In this document: positions 44,375-53,414 of the stretch, piece after piece | Layout of the letters: every line of letters begins with the position of its first letter | Position numbering within the stretch: position 1 is the first letter of the stretch | NCBI RefSeq assembly: GCF_900156375.1 | Contig: NZ_FTNK01000015.1 | Coordinates: 91,288 to 155,287 of the forward strand | Direction of reading: 5' to 3' | DNA: 64,000 nucleotides | From: Paenibacillus macquariensis | GTDB taxonomy: Bacteria; Bacillota; Bacilli; Paenibacillales; Paenibacillaceae | Made by a program: the position numbers and the translations under genes | The notes under the pieces: generated by a model | Databases searched by the model: none | The model's input: the letters and a program-made list of their open reading frames with translations, nothing else | What the model was told of the DNA's origin: nothing

Positions 44375-45511
44375 CTATTCTTTAATTAATAACTGATTGA
44401 TAGCCCGCTGTGATAAATCAGCGAAGTATTCAGCACTAATGGATAGTGCGCGCTCATCCACATCGAATGCAGGATGATGCCATTCCTGTGGTCCCGATGT
44501 ACCCATAAAGACAAAGAACCCTGGAATCTCTTGCTGATAAAAGGCAAAGTCCTCTCCTGCCGGAGAGGGAATCGCCGTCACCACATGCAATCCCACACTT
44601 TCAGCCGCCTCAATGGCAAGCGACTCAAGTGAAGCATCGTTATGAACGGAAGGAGGGCCGGGCAACCATCTCACATTCGCTGTTGTCCCAAATGCAGAAG
44701 CCACTCCATCGATGATCTGTTGGAATCGTTTCAACACATGATTTCTCACTTCAATGTCAAACGTACGAATCGTCCCATCTAACATGGCTGATTCTGAAAT
44801 AACATTCCACGCTGTTCCACTGTGAATACGAGTTACACTAATTACAGCGCTCTGAAGAGAGCCTATATTACGGCTCACGATAGATTGAAGGGCAGTAACC
44901 ATGTGCGAAGCAACTACGATTGGATCTACGCCAGCTTCTGGTACTGCCGCGTGTGTTCCTATTCCCTTTACCTCAACAGCGAATCCGTCTGCAGCAGCCA
45001 TCAGTGCGCCCGATTTAATCCCAATCGTCCCAGTGGGTAGATCGGGCTTGTTGTGCATTCCAAATATGGCCCACACCCCTTTTAACGCCCCCGATGCAAT
45101 AACCTGATTAGCCCCCTTGGCCTTTTCCTCAGCCGGTTGAAAGATAAACCTTACCGTACCCTTCAATTCATGCTCTCTTCGCTTCAATAGCAGAGCTGTC
45201 CCCAAGATAGACGCTGTATGAAAATCATGGCCACACGCATGCATTTTCCCAGGAATTAAAGATGCATAGGATAAACCTGTATCTTCTTGAATGGCTAATG
45301 CATCAATGTCTGCTCGCACAGCAACGATTGGTCCACCATGATAACCGCCTACTTCTGCAATAATACCTGTCGTAAGTGAATAATCCGCGATCCGAATTCC
45401 CGCTTCTTCCAACCAACCACGAATAGATTTGGTTGTCTCGAACTCTTCATGAGATAACTCAGGTTTGGAATGTAAATGACGTCTAATCTCAATTAATTGT
45501 TGTTCTAACAT
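44375..45511 (-). CDS. M20-family amidohydrolase (YtnL/SndA-like deacetylase)
   Basis: 378 residues, M20D peptidase family. The metal centre is visible: HACGHDFH (91-98, with C93 as ligand), then QPAEE (125-129) with the catalytic glutamate, and a C-terminal EWHHPAFDVDE. Family members deacylate N-acyl amino acids; in the B. subtilis ytm region the YtnL-type enzyme is linked to N-acetylated S-alkyl-cysteines. It starts 5 bases after the luciferase-like monooxygenase gene, so the two are co-translated. Substrate specificity is inferred from context. Confidence 0.85.
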   Translation of the reverse strand: MLEQQLIEIRRHLHSKPELSHEEFETTKSIRGWLEEAGIRIADYSLTTGIIAEVGGYHGGPIVAVRADIDALAIQEDTGLSYASLIPGKMHACGHDFHTASILGTALLLKRREHELKGTVRFIFQPAEEKAKGANQVIASGALKGVWAIFGMHNKPDLPTGTIGIKSGALMAAADGFAVEVKGIGTHAAVPEAGVDPIVVASHMVTALQSIVSRNIGSLQSAVISVTRIHSGTAWNVISESAMLDGTIRTFDIEVRNHVLKRFQQIIDGVASAFGTTANVRWLPGPPSVHNDASLESLAIEAAESVGLHVVTAIPSPAGEDFAFYQQEIPGFFVFMGTSGPQEWHHPAFDVDERALSISAEYFADLSQRAINQLLIKE

Positions 45512-45516
45512 AACTG

Positions 45517-46536
45517 TTATTCACCCTCTACTAGCACCTCTGAGAAAGCTTCCTTTAGCAACTTATAAGAATGAATTCGCTTGGAGAAATCCTTTATAGC
45601 TGTCGTAACGACGAACTCCTCGATGCCATATTGTTGTTGAAGATTAAGCAGATGTTGTCGAACCGTCTCTTTCGATCCTTTGGCAATTGCAGCATCTTGA
45701 ATATCGATCCGATAACCTTCGTTCGATTGATTTCCAAATTCTTCTGCTTTTTCTATTGTACCTAAAGTCACAGACCTCCCGCTATCTAAATGTACCTTAA
45801 TTAACTTCTGTTCCCCGGCTAATTCATTCGCTTCCTCATCTGTATTCGCGATAATGACAGACAGCGCTAAAATTAGCTGTGGCTCGGTACCCTTGCTTGT
45901 ATTAAACCGATTCCGATATGCCGCAAAGGCATTCTCAGCAATCATAGGATCACTATTAATAAACTGAGCAAATACATAAGGAAGCCCTAGATCCGCTGCA
46001 GATTCTGCGCTAGACACACTAGCTCCAAGCAAATAAAGTTCAGCCGGTTGTACTGGATTAGGCGTTGCTCGTAAGCCACTTTGAGGATGATCGTCATCCA
46101 GTTGGTTATGAATGAGTTGTTCTAGTTCTTCTAGCTTGTGCTCTAATGACGGTGTTTCGGTAATTCCCTGTTGAAGTGCCTTCGTGGAACGAGGAAGCCC
46201 TCCAGGTGCTCTCCCAACACCTAAATCTACTCTCCCAGGTGCTAATGTCGCTAAGACATTGAAATTCTCGGCTACTTTATATGGGCTATAATGTTGAAGC
46301 ATAATACCACCCGAACCAATCCGAATCGATTGTGTCCTAGCTAATAAATAGGAGATCAGTACTTCTGGTGATGACCCAGCAACTTGATCAGAATCGTGAT
46401 GTTCTGATACCCAGAATCGGTGATAACCTAACGCTTCAGCTAGTTGAACGAGTTCAATTGTATTCTGAAAAGCAATCGCAGCAGTATCACCTTCAAATAC
46501 TGGACTTTGATCTAATATACTAAGCTTTACTCCCAT
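45517..46536 (-). CDS. Luciferase-like flavin monooxygenase (YtmO-like)
   Basis: 339 residues, bacterial luciferase-like (LLM) superfamily, MsnO/YtmO branch: LSILDQSPVFEGDTAAIAFQNTIELVQLAEALGYHRFWVSEHH at the start, then IRIGSGGIMLQHYSPYKVAENFNVLATLAPGRVDLGVGRAPGG. These enzymes use FMNH2 from a separate reductase. B. subtilis YtmO works with YtnJ in salvaging modified cysteines, and a YtnJ-like gene lies 7 kb upstream in the same run. The SD (AAAGGGA) is 12 bases from the ATG, slightly long. Confidence 0.85.
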   Translation of the reverse strand: MGVKLSILDQSPVFEGDTAAIAFQNTIELVQLAEALGYHRFWVSEHHDSDQVAGSSPEVLISYLLARTQSIRIGSGGIMLQHYSPYKVAENFNVLATLAPGRVDLGVGRAPGGLPRSTKALQQGITETPSLEHKLEELEQLIHNQLDDDHPQSGLRATPNPVQPAELYLLGASVSSAESAADLGLPYVFAQFINSDPMIAENAFAAYRNRFNTSKGTEPQLILALSVIIANTDEEANELAGEQKLIKVHLDSGRSVTLGTIEKAEEFGNQSNEGYRIDIQDAAIAKGSKETVRQHLLNLQQQYGIEEFVVTTAIKDFSKRIHSYKLLKEAFSEVLVEGE

Positions 46537-46605
46537 CGAATCATCCGCTCCCTTTATATTTCCTCTTTTAGTGGTTGTTCAAAAAGTCATATTTTGAACA
46601 CGCAT

Positions 46606-47358
46606 TTATATGGAATACGCCCATTCTGAAGTGATGCGTTTCAGGAATTGCTTTGTCCGCTCTTCCTTAGGTGCACCAAAAATATCTTGTGGTCTTCCCT
46701 CTTCAACGATGACACCCTCATCCATAAAGACCACATGGTTAGAGACATCACGAGCAAATCCCATTTCATGTGTAACAACAATCATCGTGATGCCTTCTTT
46801 GGCGATTTTACGAATAACATCTAACACTTCGCCGACTAATTCAGGATCTAGTGCTGAAGTAGGCTCATCAAATAAAATCACTTCTGGATTAAGCGCTAAT
46901 GCTCGTGCAATACCTACACGCTGTTGTTGTCCACCTGATAATTGACTAGGATAGGCATCAAGCTTCGTACCAAGTCCCACCTTCTCAAGCATTTCTATAC
47001 TCTTGCGCTTAGCCTCATCCGTTGAGAACTTCTGAACTACAACAAGCCCTTCCATCACATTCTCAAGTACGGTCTTATGCTTAAATAAATTGTAGTGCTG
47101 AAACACCATCGCTGATCTTTGTCTAAGATTGTGGATATCCTTCTTGTTGGCTTGTTTGTAATCGAGGTTGAAATCACCAATCTCAATCTGCCCCTCATTG
47201 GGTTTCTCCAAATAATTAATGCAACGAAGCAACGTTGTTTTACCCGATCCACTCGGTCCTAGAATAACAACGACTTCCCCTTTTTCCACGGTCAGATTGA
47301 TCTGATGTAACACTTCATGTTTACCAAATGACTTGGATATGTTGGTCAGTTTAATCAT
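46606..47358 (-). CDS. Cystine/amino-acid ABC transporter ATPase (TcyN-like)
   Basis: 250 residues, polar amino acid uptake ATPase family: Walker A GPSGSGKTT, signature LSGGQQQRVGIARALAL, Walker B VILFDEPTSALDPE, H-loop VTHEMGFARDV. It energises the importer formed by the two permease genes and the lipoprotein just upstream. The start overlaps the stop of the second permease gene (ATGA). Confidence 0.9.
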   Translation of the reverse strand: MIKLTNISKSFGKHEVLHQINLTVEKGEVVVILGPSGSGKTTLLRCINYLEKPNEGQIEIGDFNLDYKQANKKDIHNLRQRSAMVFQHYNLFKHKTVLENVMEGLVVVQKFSTDEAKRKSIEMLEKVGLGTKLDAYPSQLSGGQQQRVGIARALALNPEVILFDEPTSALDPELVGEVLDVIRKIAKEGITMIVVTHEMGFARDVSNHVVFMDEGVIVEEGRPQDIFGAPKEERTKQFLKRITSEWAYSI

Positions 47359-48065
47359 GCTACACCACCTCGATTGTGATTATTGATCCGTTTCTCAAGC
47401 CTACTTGTTGCTCTCTCAATGAGAACCGTCATTCCCCAGAAGAGGAGTGCTGCTGCAATATAGGACTCAAGAAACTTCCAATTGTTTGCCGCTACGATTT
47501 GTGCTTGCGCGTTAATATCCACCACTGACACGGCAAAAGCAAGCGTAGATGCATGTAGCATACCGATCAGGCTATTAGAGAGATTCGGGAGGCAAACCGA
47601 TAATGCTTGAGGAAGAACAATCCTTCTCAATGCTTGTGCAGTTGTCATCCCTACGGAATAGGCAGCTTCTATCTGTCCACGATTAACGGCGATGATACCC
47701 GCTCTAATGACCTCTGACATATAGGCTCCTGCCGTTAGAGAGAAAGAAATAAACACAAAACCGATTAACGGAATTTGATTGGATTGAAAAGGGAGTCCCC
47801 AAGCTTCTGATATCCCATCTATAAGCATCGGAAGTCCGAAATAAATAAGAAATAAGTGCATCAACATGGGCGTACCCCGAATGAACATGACATAAGCAGT
47901 AGCGATTCTATGCAGAACCGGTACTTTGTATATCCGAATAAGCGCAACCGCTGAACCAATAATCAACCCCATGGATACAGAGACCACGGTAATAATTAAT
48001 GTCGTTGGGAGTGCTTTAAACAAACTTAGCAAAGCCGTTAGAATGAACAGCGGGTCAATTTTCAA
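47355..48065 (-). CDS. Amino-acid ABC permease (TcyM-like)
   Basis: 236 residues, HisM/GlnP-type permease with about five membrane segments and the cytoplasmic loop AYSVGMTTAQALRRIVLPQALSVCLPNLSN (EAA motif) that contacts the ATPase. The start is TTG 48065, which overlaps the previous stop codon as TTGA and has AAGGGGG upstream. One of two related permeases, as in B. subtilis tcyL-tcyM. Confidence 0.88.
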   Translation of the reverse strand: MKIDPLFILTALLSLFKALPTTLIITVVSVSMGLIIGSAVALIRIYKVPVLHRIATAYVMFIRGTPMLMHLFLIYFGLPMLIDGISEAWGLPFQSNQIPLIGFVFISFSLTAGAYMSEVIRAGIIAVNRGQIEAAYSVGMTTAQALRRIVLPQALSVCLPNLSNSLIGMLHASTLAFAVSVVDINAQAQIVAANNWKFLESYIAAALLFWGMTVLIERATSRLEKRINNHNRGGVA

Positions 48066-48838
48066 TGTGGATCAACCCCCTTCTCTAACCGTGCTATCTC
48101 TCTTTTACGCCACCCAATCCACCTTTTCGATGATCGTTCCTTCTCAATAATTTGCCGTTCATGCCTTAGCAATCTAGCTTCCAAATAGAAGAATATTCTT
48201 TCAAGAACTGTACTAATTACGAAATAAATTAGAGATAACGCAATATAGGTCTCAACAAAATGACGTGTGGCTGATCCTAAAGTCTGTGATTTCCCCGTCA
48301 TTTCCATAGCACCTAACGTAAACGCTAGAGATGAATCCTTCAGATTGGCGATAACTAGGTTAGAAAGAATCGGTACAGATATCGATAACGCCTGAGGAAG
48401 TATAATTCTCGTCAATGCTTGGTAGCCACTCATTCCAACCGAATAGGCCGCCTCTATCTGCCCCCGATCAACTGCATTCACTGCGGCGCGTATTGCTTCT
48501 GAAATAAATGCCCCGCTGTGCAGGGCATAGGTCACGATAACGAATATAAGCACATTTGTCCTTGAGGTATCCACATGAATTAATTTCAACAATTCCGGTA
48601 ACCCATAATAAATAAGGAATAGCTGAATCAGAATAGGGGTTCCTCGAAAGAATGATACATATACTTGAGAGACTCTTTTCAAGATTGGGACATTGTATAA
48701 TCTGGGCAACGCCACTATAAATCCGATGATGAGACCAAGTAATATGGAGCCTGCTACGATCAATAGGGTGATATGCAGGTATGACAGTAATTTGGGTAAG
48801 AAATCAAATACATAATGTATATCAAATTGTCCGCCCAC
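48062..48838 (-). CDS. Amino-acid ABC permease (TcyL-like)
   Basis: 258 residues with a GTG start; HisM/GlnP-type permease with the EAA loop AYSVGMSGYQALTRIILPQALSISVPILSN. It is longer at the C-terminus than its partner, with a basic tail (LRHERQIIEKERSSKRW). SD GGAGGGT precedes the start. It lies 52 bases after the solute-binding lipoprotein gene. Confidence 0.88.
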   Translation of the reverse strand: MGGQFDIHYVFDFLPKLLSYLHITLLIVAGSILLGLIIGFIVALPRLYNVPILKRVSQVYVSFFRGTPILIQLFLIYYGLPELLKLIHVDTSRTNVLIFVIVTYALHSGAFISEAIRAAVNAVDRGQIEAAYSVGMSGYQALTRIILPQALSISVPILSNLVIANLKDSSLAFTLGAMEMTGKSQTLGSATRHFVETYIALSLIYFVISTVLERIFFYLEARLLRHERQIIEKERSSKRWIGWRKREIARLEKGVDPH

Positions 48839-48890
48839 AGCATTTACACCCTCCTTATAAGTTCATAGTTTACATCTAGAAACTCTTTTT

Positions 48891-49739
48891 TTATTTCTTA
48901 GTTTCTTCAGCTAAACTCTTCGTAAAGTCTTGACCCAGCCATTGGATACTTAATTTAGCTAGCGTACCATTGCTTTTCAACGTCTTAACTGCTTCATCCA
49001 GCTTATCTGACAATTCTTGACTATCCTTACGTAATACGAATAATACATCTGATTGAATGAGTGGCTCGCCAACGGTCTTCAAAGCAGGCTTACCGTCAGA
49101 TCCGAGATAGTATTTAACTGCAAAATCCGTGGAAAGCGTACCATCAACACGCTTGTTCTCAAATAGTGCTACTTCATCATTGGCCTCACCACTGGAATAC
49201 ACAATTTCAAGGGCATTATCATGTGTTGCATTATATTCTTTTAAGAAAGTAGCTTGGTTACTTGTTGGCCCAGTAAGTACCTTCTTACCTTTCAAATCCT
49301 CAATCGACTTGATTGTATTATTATCCTTAAGCACCGCTACTTTGGATAAGAAAATGCTATATGGTTCTTTGTTAAATAAGAATTTCTCTTCACGCTCTTT
49401 ATTCTTTTCCATTTGGTGAGCGACGAAATCAATTTTGTTTGTTTCTAGGCTTAGTAATAAATTACCGAAATCCATCGTCTTAAATTCAAATTCATATTCT
49501 GGCAGCAATTTATCAATTTCTTTCACAAGCTCAACATCGAACCCAGTCAATTTGCCGTCCTCATCAATAAAGCAGACATTCGGGAACTGCGTACCTGTGC
49601 CGACAAGGATCTTCTTCACTTCTGTAGAACTTCCGCTTGCCTTATCCCCCTGTGCAACTTCCCCATTGTTCTTTGATCCACACCCTGTAGACATTACCAT
49701 TAGTAATATTACAGCGCTTATCACAGCTAGCTTCTTCAT
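48891..49739 (-). CDS. Amino-acid ABC transporter binding lipoprotein (TcyJ/TcyK-like)
   Basis: 282 residues from ATG 49739, 7 bases after GGGGAGG; the frame extends upstream but without an SD. Lipoprotein signal with the modified cysteine at C20 (STGC). The binding-protein fold shows ILVGTGTQFPNVCFIDEDGKLTGFDVELVKEIDKLLP, typical of type II polar amino acid binding proteins, and DRSELDKLDEAV-type C-terminal helices. It probably binds cystine or S-substituted cysteines, judging from neighbouring genes. Only one binding protein is present, where B. subtilis has two (TcyJ, TcyK). Confidence 0.85.
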   Translation of the reverse strand: MKKLAVISAVILLMVMSTGCGSKNNGEVAQGDKASGSSTEVKKILVGTGTQFPNVCFIDEDGKLTGFDVELVKEIDKLLPEYEFEFKTMDFGNLLLSLETNKIDFVAHQMEKNKEREEKFLFNKEPYSIFLSKVAVLKDNNTIKSIEDLKGKKVLTGPTSNQATFLKEYNATHDNALEIVYSSGEANDEVALFENKRVDGTLSTDFAVKYYLGSDGKPALKTVGEPLIQSDVLFVLRKDSQELSDKLDEAVKTLKSNGTLAKLSIQWLGQDFTKSLAEETKK

Positions 49740-49956
49740 TCTTATTCCTCCCCAATTTACGTTCTCTACAATAAAATAATCCAACCTCATAATTCCTATA
49801 AGTTTTGTATGATTTAGTGTTGGATTAACTTTACAACCATGCGTTGTTCCCGTCAACGGGGTAGCTAATAGAGGTTTTCTATATCATGATTTGATATTTC
49901 AATAGCACATTTAAAGTCGATAGGCATTATATTGGGGGGCTGTTGAACAAAGTGGA
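49740..49956. other. Long leader / intergenic region of the importer operon
   Basis: Upstream of the binding-lipoprotein gene. On the minus strand it contains TATAGGAATTATGAG about 50 bases before the start codon. The GGAATT core recalls CymR-type sites, but the match to the consensus as I remember it is poor. Also seen are the palindromic segments CAACGCATGGTTG-like and CCCGTTGACGGG. No ORF with an SD. Confidence 0.25.
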
Positions 49957-49995
49957 CAAAAAAAATAGACTACTCGCCATACAGTAGTCTATTTC
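49957..49995 (-). terminator. Terminator after the sodium:alanine symporter gene
   Basis: AATAGACTACT pairs with AGTAGTCTATT over an 8-base loop; on the minus strand followed by eight T. Confidence 0.9.
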
Positions 49996-50051
49996 TTCAT
50001 CATTTATATTCCATTTTCAGTGATTGTCCTCATTAAGACCGTGCCTATTAA

Positions 50052-51479
50052 CTACTCTGCTTTAGATGATGGTACTTGCGAATCCCAGCATTCAACCCTA
50101 TGAGAATCATCCAGCATAGGCAGGCTCTCTCGCGTAAAGACAGGATCTTTCCCTTCCTTCTTCTGCTTCATATAATCATTTAGTGCGGCAAAAGCTACTT
50201 TAGAAAGCATAGTAATGGCAATCAGATTGACGATAACCATGAACCCCATAAATAAATCAGCGAGATCCCATACTAACTTAACTTTCGCCACTGATCCGAA
50301 TATAATCATTCCTAGTACACCAAATCTATAAATGCTAAGCCAGATTTTATTGGATTTCAGGAATGCAATATTAGTCTCACCATAATAATAATTACCGATC
50401 AGCGTACTGAAGGCGAATAAGAACACCATTAAGGCTAAGAAACCCGACGCCCAAGAGCCGATGTGAAAACTTAGTGCCGCTTGTGTTAATTCGATTCCGC
50501 CTACACCAGATCCCGTATTTACCCCAGAAAGTAGAATGATCATAGCTGTACTTGTACAAATCAGCAATGTATCCACAAGGACGCCTAAGGCTTGCATCAG
50601 CCCTTGCTTAACAGGATGGCTTGTAGTTGCCGTCGCTGCCGCATTAGGAGCACTCCCCATACCTGCTTCATTCGAGAACAATCCGCGCTTCACACCCTGC
50701 ATGAGCGCTGCTCCAAGAGAACCTCCTACAACTTGTTCAATACCAAATGCACTCTTAACGATCAGTGTAAGCACTGCTGGAACTTGTCCAATATTAACTA
50801 ACACGATATAAGCAGCAATACCGATATACAGTACCGCTAGCACAACGACAATATATTCAGACATCTTAGCAATACGCTTCACGCCACCAAATATAATAAC
50901 AGCAAATACCGCAGCCATAACTATTCCGATCATTAAACGATTCGTTCCAAAAGCGTTCTCAAAAGCTAGTGAAATCGTGTTCGACTGCACTGCATTAAAT
51001 ACCAGTCCGAAAGACAATGTGATTAGAATAGCGAACAGCGCGCCCATCCACCGTTTATTTAATCCTCGTTCCATATAATAGGCAGGTCCACCTCGAAAGC
51101 CATCTTTATCTTTGACTTTGTACACTTGTGCTAGCGTACTCTCGATAAAGCTTGATGCTGAACCAATAATGGCAATTACCCACATCCAGAACACAGCACC
51201 CGGACCTCCAAGTGCGATCGCGATCGCGATCCCTGTAATATTACCAGTTCCCACACGAGCCGCCATACTAATACAAAATGCCTGAAACGGAGTGATACCA
51301 TCACGAGGGCCACCCGTAGATTTACTTAATAGGCGCACCATTTCTTTGAATAGACGAAATTGTAGAAACTTCGTTCTAAAGGTGAAATACAGACCACACG
51401 AGATAAGCATAATGATTAGTAATTTCGACCACATTATACTGTTTATAAAGTCAATCATGTTTTGTAAAGTTTGCAACAT
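50052..51479 (-). CDS. AGCS-family sodium:alanine/glycine symporter
   Basis: 475 residues and about eleven membrane segments. The AGCS hallmarks are GPRDGITPFQAFCISMAARVGTGNITGIAIAIALGGPGAVFWMWV (first third) and GVKRGLFSNEAGMGSAPNAAATATTSHPVKQG (middle). It is similar to B. subtilis AlsT and imports alanine or glycine with Na+. An alanine dehydrogenase gene lies 3.6 kb away, so an alanine-use module is possible. It sits within the sulfur-salvage run but is insulated from the importer operon by a terminator. Confidence 0.93.
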   Translation of the reverse strand: MLQTLQNMIDFINSIMWSKLLIIMLISCGLYFTFRTKFLQFRLFKEMVRLLSKSTGGPRDGITPFQAFCISMAARVGTGNITGIAIAIALGGPGAVFWMWVIAIIGSASSFIESTLAQVYKVKDKDGFRGGPAYYMERGLNKRWMGALFAILITLSFGLVFNAVQSNTISLAFENAFGTNRLMIGIVMAAVFAVIIFGGVKRIAKMSEYIVVVLAVLYIGIAAYIVLVNIGQVPAVLTLIVKSAFGIEQVVGGSLGAALMQGVKRGLFSNEAGMGSAPNAAATATTSHPVKQGLMQALGVLVDTLLICTSTAMIILLSGVNTGSGVGGIELTQAALSFHIGSWASGFLALMVFLFAFSTLIGNYYYGETNIAFLKSNKIWLSIYRFGVLGMIIFGSVAKVKLVWDLADLFMGFMVIVNLIAITMLSKVAFAALNDYMKQKKEGKDPVFTRESLPMLDDSHRVECWDSQVPSSKAE

Positions 51480-51759
51480 TTATGCGGCTCCCATCTAGTT
51501 GAGTATATGGTATTAAATGTCCATTTTGAGTAGACATATTAGTATATCAAATTTTTATTAAGGAGAGATACATGTATTAATTTGGCAAGCATCATTTAAT
51601 CTTCCTAACTTCAGGTGTAAACATACATTTTCAGAGGAGTTTCTATTTTCTTCACACCATGATTGCGAGTTAGAACCATCAGCCATACACAAAAAAACCA
51701 GAATATAAATGACTATTCCGGTACTCATCTGATATTCAACGTTTAACACTTCTCTCAAA

Positions 51760-52662
51760 TTAAGATTTCAAAAATGATTGCTTGCTGAGAAGAATCTCCT
51801 TAGCCATATCCAAAAGCGAGTTATACACCGTGCTATTCTCTCCATGAAGGTTAATCAGATTGGTTTGCAATGAAATGTTGGACACTTCCGGAAAATAAAT
51901 AGGAAATAACTTCTCCTCCGATACTTCCTTGCTCACACATAGACTGGGCAGAAAGCAAATCCCTGCTTTGTTCAGAACTAATTTCTTAGCTGTCTCTAAG
52001 TTATCTGTCATATACTCAATCTGGGGAGGATTGTCTAAATTCTCAAAGACGCGATGTAGTTGCAACCAATCCAATGCACCACATTCAAAAAATACTAAAG
52101 CCTCTTGTTCAATATCTTTAATCGTCACCTCATAATTATCAATAAAAGAATGCCCCTCGTGCACATACAACGTAATTGGATCTGTATATAACTTAATGGA
52201 TTGAAGATGCGGATGTGCCACATTACGAACAAATCCAACATCAAGCTCCTTATTCAGTACCTGATTCATAATATCGTCAGTGGTCGCTACGCTAAGTTTA
52301 AACGTCAGGTCAGGGTAGTTAGTCTTGAGAACGGGTAGTACATCTGGGATGATGTAGTTAGCTACGGATATCGTACAGCCAATTCTGACAACGTTCGGTA
52401 AAGCTTTTTGTTTGTGGAGCTGTACTCTACCCTTTTGGTAGGTTTGTAATATCTGCTGAGCATAGGGAAGAAATTGTTTCCCTTTTTCCGTTAATTGAAT
52501 CTGTCGCCCGAAACGATCAAACAGCTTACAATCCAATTCTCGTTCCAGTGTTTGTATTCGCGCGGTTACCGAAGGCTGGGATAGAAATAACATATCTGCT
52601 GCCTTATTGAAGCTCCCATAATGAATCACATAAACAAAGGCCTCCAAATTCTCAATATTCAT
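51760..52662 (-). CDS. LysR-family regulator (YtlI-like)
   Basis: 300 residues: LysR winged helix (1-62, NIENLEAFVYVIHYGSFNKAADMLFLSQPSVTARIQTLERELD) and a substrate-binding-like effector domain (90-295). In B. subtilis, YtlI activates the ytmI operon for modified-cysteine use; the position here in a matching gene set suggests the same role. SD AAGGAGGGG precedes the ATG. Two palindromes 50-125 bases upstream are candidate autoregulatory sites. Confidence 0.88.
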   Translation of the reverse strand: MNIENLEAFVYVIHYGSFNKAADMLFLSQPSVTARIQTLERELDCKLFDRFGRQIQLTEKGKQFLPYAQQILQTYQKGRVQLHKQKALPNVVRIGCTISVANYIIPDVLPVLKTNYPDLTFKLSVATTDDIMNQVLNKELDVGFVRNVAHPHLQSIKLYTDPITLYVHEGHSFIDNYEVTIKDIEQEALVFFECGALDWLQLHRVFENLDNPPQIEYMTDNLETAKKLVLNKAGICFLPSLCVSKEVSEEKLFPIYFPEVSNISLQTNLINLHGENSTVYNSLLDMAKEILLSKQSFLKS

Positions 52663-52714
52663 CCAAATCCCCTCCTTAGCAATAATCCTTCACATTTACA
52701 ACTTATCCTATAAA

Positions 52715-52785
52715 ATAACTTGGTTATATAATTTTCTATTATCTTACAGCAATTTCATAGAATAATTCAAGATGAATTTCTTGAA
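52715..52785. promoter_or_regulatory. Two inverted repeats upstream of the LysR gene
   Basis: ATAAC-TTG-GTTAT (52715-52727) and TTCAAG-ATGAATTT-CTTGAA (52766-52785), both perfect in their arms. LysR regulators bind interrupted dyads (T-N11-A type) near their own promoters. A third perfect palindrome, TCTCGTTAACGAGA (52847-52860), lies nearer the glutaredoxin stop codon and may instead be part of a weak terminator. Confidence 0.4.
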
Positions 52786-52917
52786 GCAACCTAGATACCT
52801 CATCGCATAACACTAGGACAACGTGAAAAAGGGATCTTTCATTCCATCTCGTTAACGAGACAGGATAAAAAACCCTTAATAATAGCGAATAATAGCGTCC
52901 CTTCAAACAGCCTTTTC

Positions 52918-53184
52918 TTATGATATCAAATGACTTGTTAACACGGTTTGCAGATGCTCTAACCCAACTTCAGTAACACCTTCGAACTTCCCATCGTTAT
53001 CAATCTCTACGACTGGAACATGCCGCACACCGTATTTAACCTCTAATACATCACGTAAAATATCGTTACCTTCCACATTTATATTCTCATAGCTGTAATC
53101 GTTAGCCTCAAGGTATGTTTTCACCTCTGAACAATAATGACAGCCCGGTTTACTCCACACAATAATCTTTGGATTCGTTGACAT
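52918..53184 (-). CDS. Glutaredoxin-family protein (YtnI-like)
   Basis: 88 residues with a thioredoxin fold: KIIVWSKPGCHYCSEVKTYLEAND (CxxC at C15/C18, two-Cys redox site) and the cis-Pro VRHVPVVEIDNDG. It probably reduces a disulfide or sulfenyl intermediate released by the monooxygenases of the region; B. subtilis ytnI sits beside ytnJ in the same way. SD TAGGAGG is 9 bases before the ATG, directly after a repeated hairpin leader. Confidence 0.88.
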   Translation of the reverse strand: MSTNPKIIVWSKPGCHYCSEVKTYLEANDYSYENINVEGNDILRDVLEVKYGVRHVPVVEIDNDGKFEGVTEVGLEHLQTVLTSHLIS

Positions 53185-53200
53185 GATATAATTCCTCCTA

Positions 53201-53310
53201 AAGTTTTACGAAGTAAAACTGACTTCGTAAGCATTAGCTTAAGTTTTACGAAGTAAAACTAACTTCGTAAGCATTGGCTTAAGCTTTACGAATTGTGTTT
53301 ACTTCGTCAT
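53201..53310 (-). repeat. 40-bp tandem repeats with alternative hairpins in the glutaredoxin leader
   Basis: Two near-identical 40-bp units (53201-53240, 53241-53280) and a decayed third. Each unit holds AGTTTTAC-GAA-GTAAAACT (perfect 8-bp stem) and an overlapping TTACGAAGT-N7-ACTTCGTAA (perfect 9-bp stem), so the stems exclude each other. The array ends 7 bases from the SD of the glutaredoxin gene. It may be a regulatory leader, or a protein-binding array. Confidence 0.85.
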
Positions 53311-53414
53311 TTCAAAACCATCGCCACGACAACGTATTTCAACCAATTATTTTGCAATTTCAGCATCTGTATCTCCCCTATCCATACCTCAATCATATCT
53401 ATCTGACGATTTCC

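Noticed and set aside
49740..50051. Considered as an S-box (SAM) or T-box leader for the importer operon
   Set aside because: I could not find the conserved SAM-riboswitch core or a T-box sequence; only unrelated short palindromes and the upstream gene's terminator are visible.
51558..51758. 66-codon minus-strand ORF with a hydrophobic start between the LysR and symporter genes
   Set aside because: It would need a TTG start or an internal ATG, neither with an SD, and the composition does not look coding. The 280-base gap holds nothing else I can support.
53201..53310. Considered as a CRISPR array
   Set aside because: Units are directly tandem without variable spacers, there are only two good copies, and no cas genes are present.
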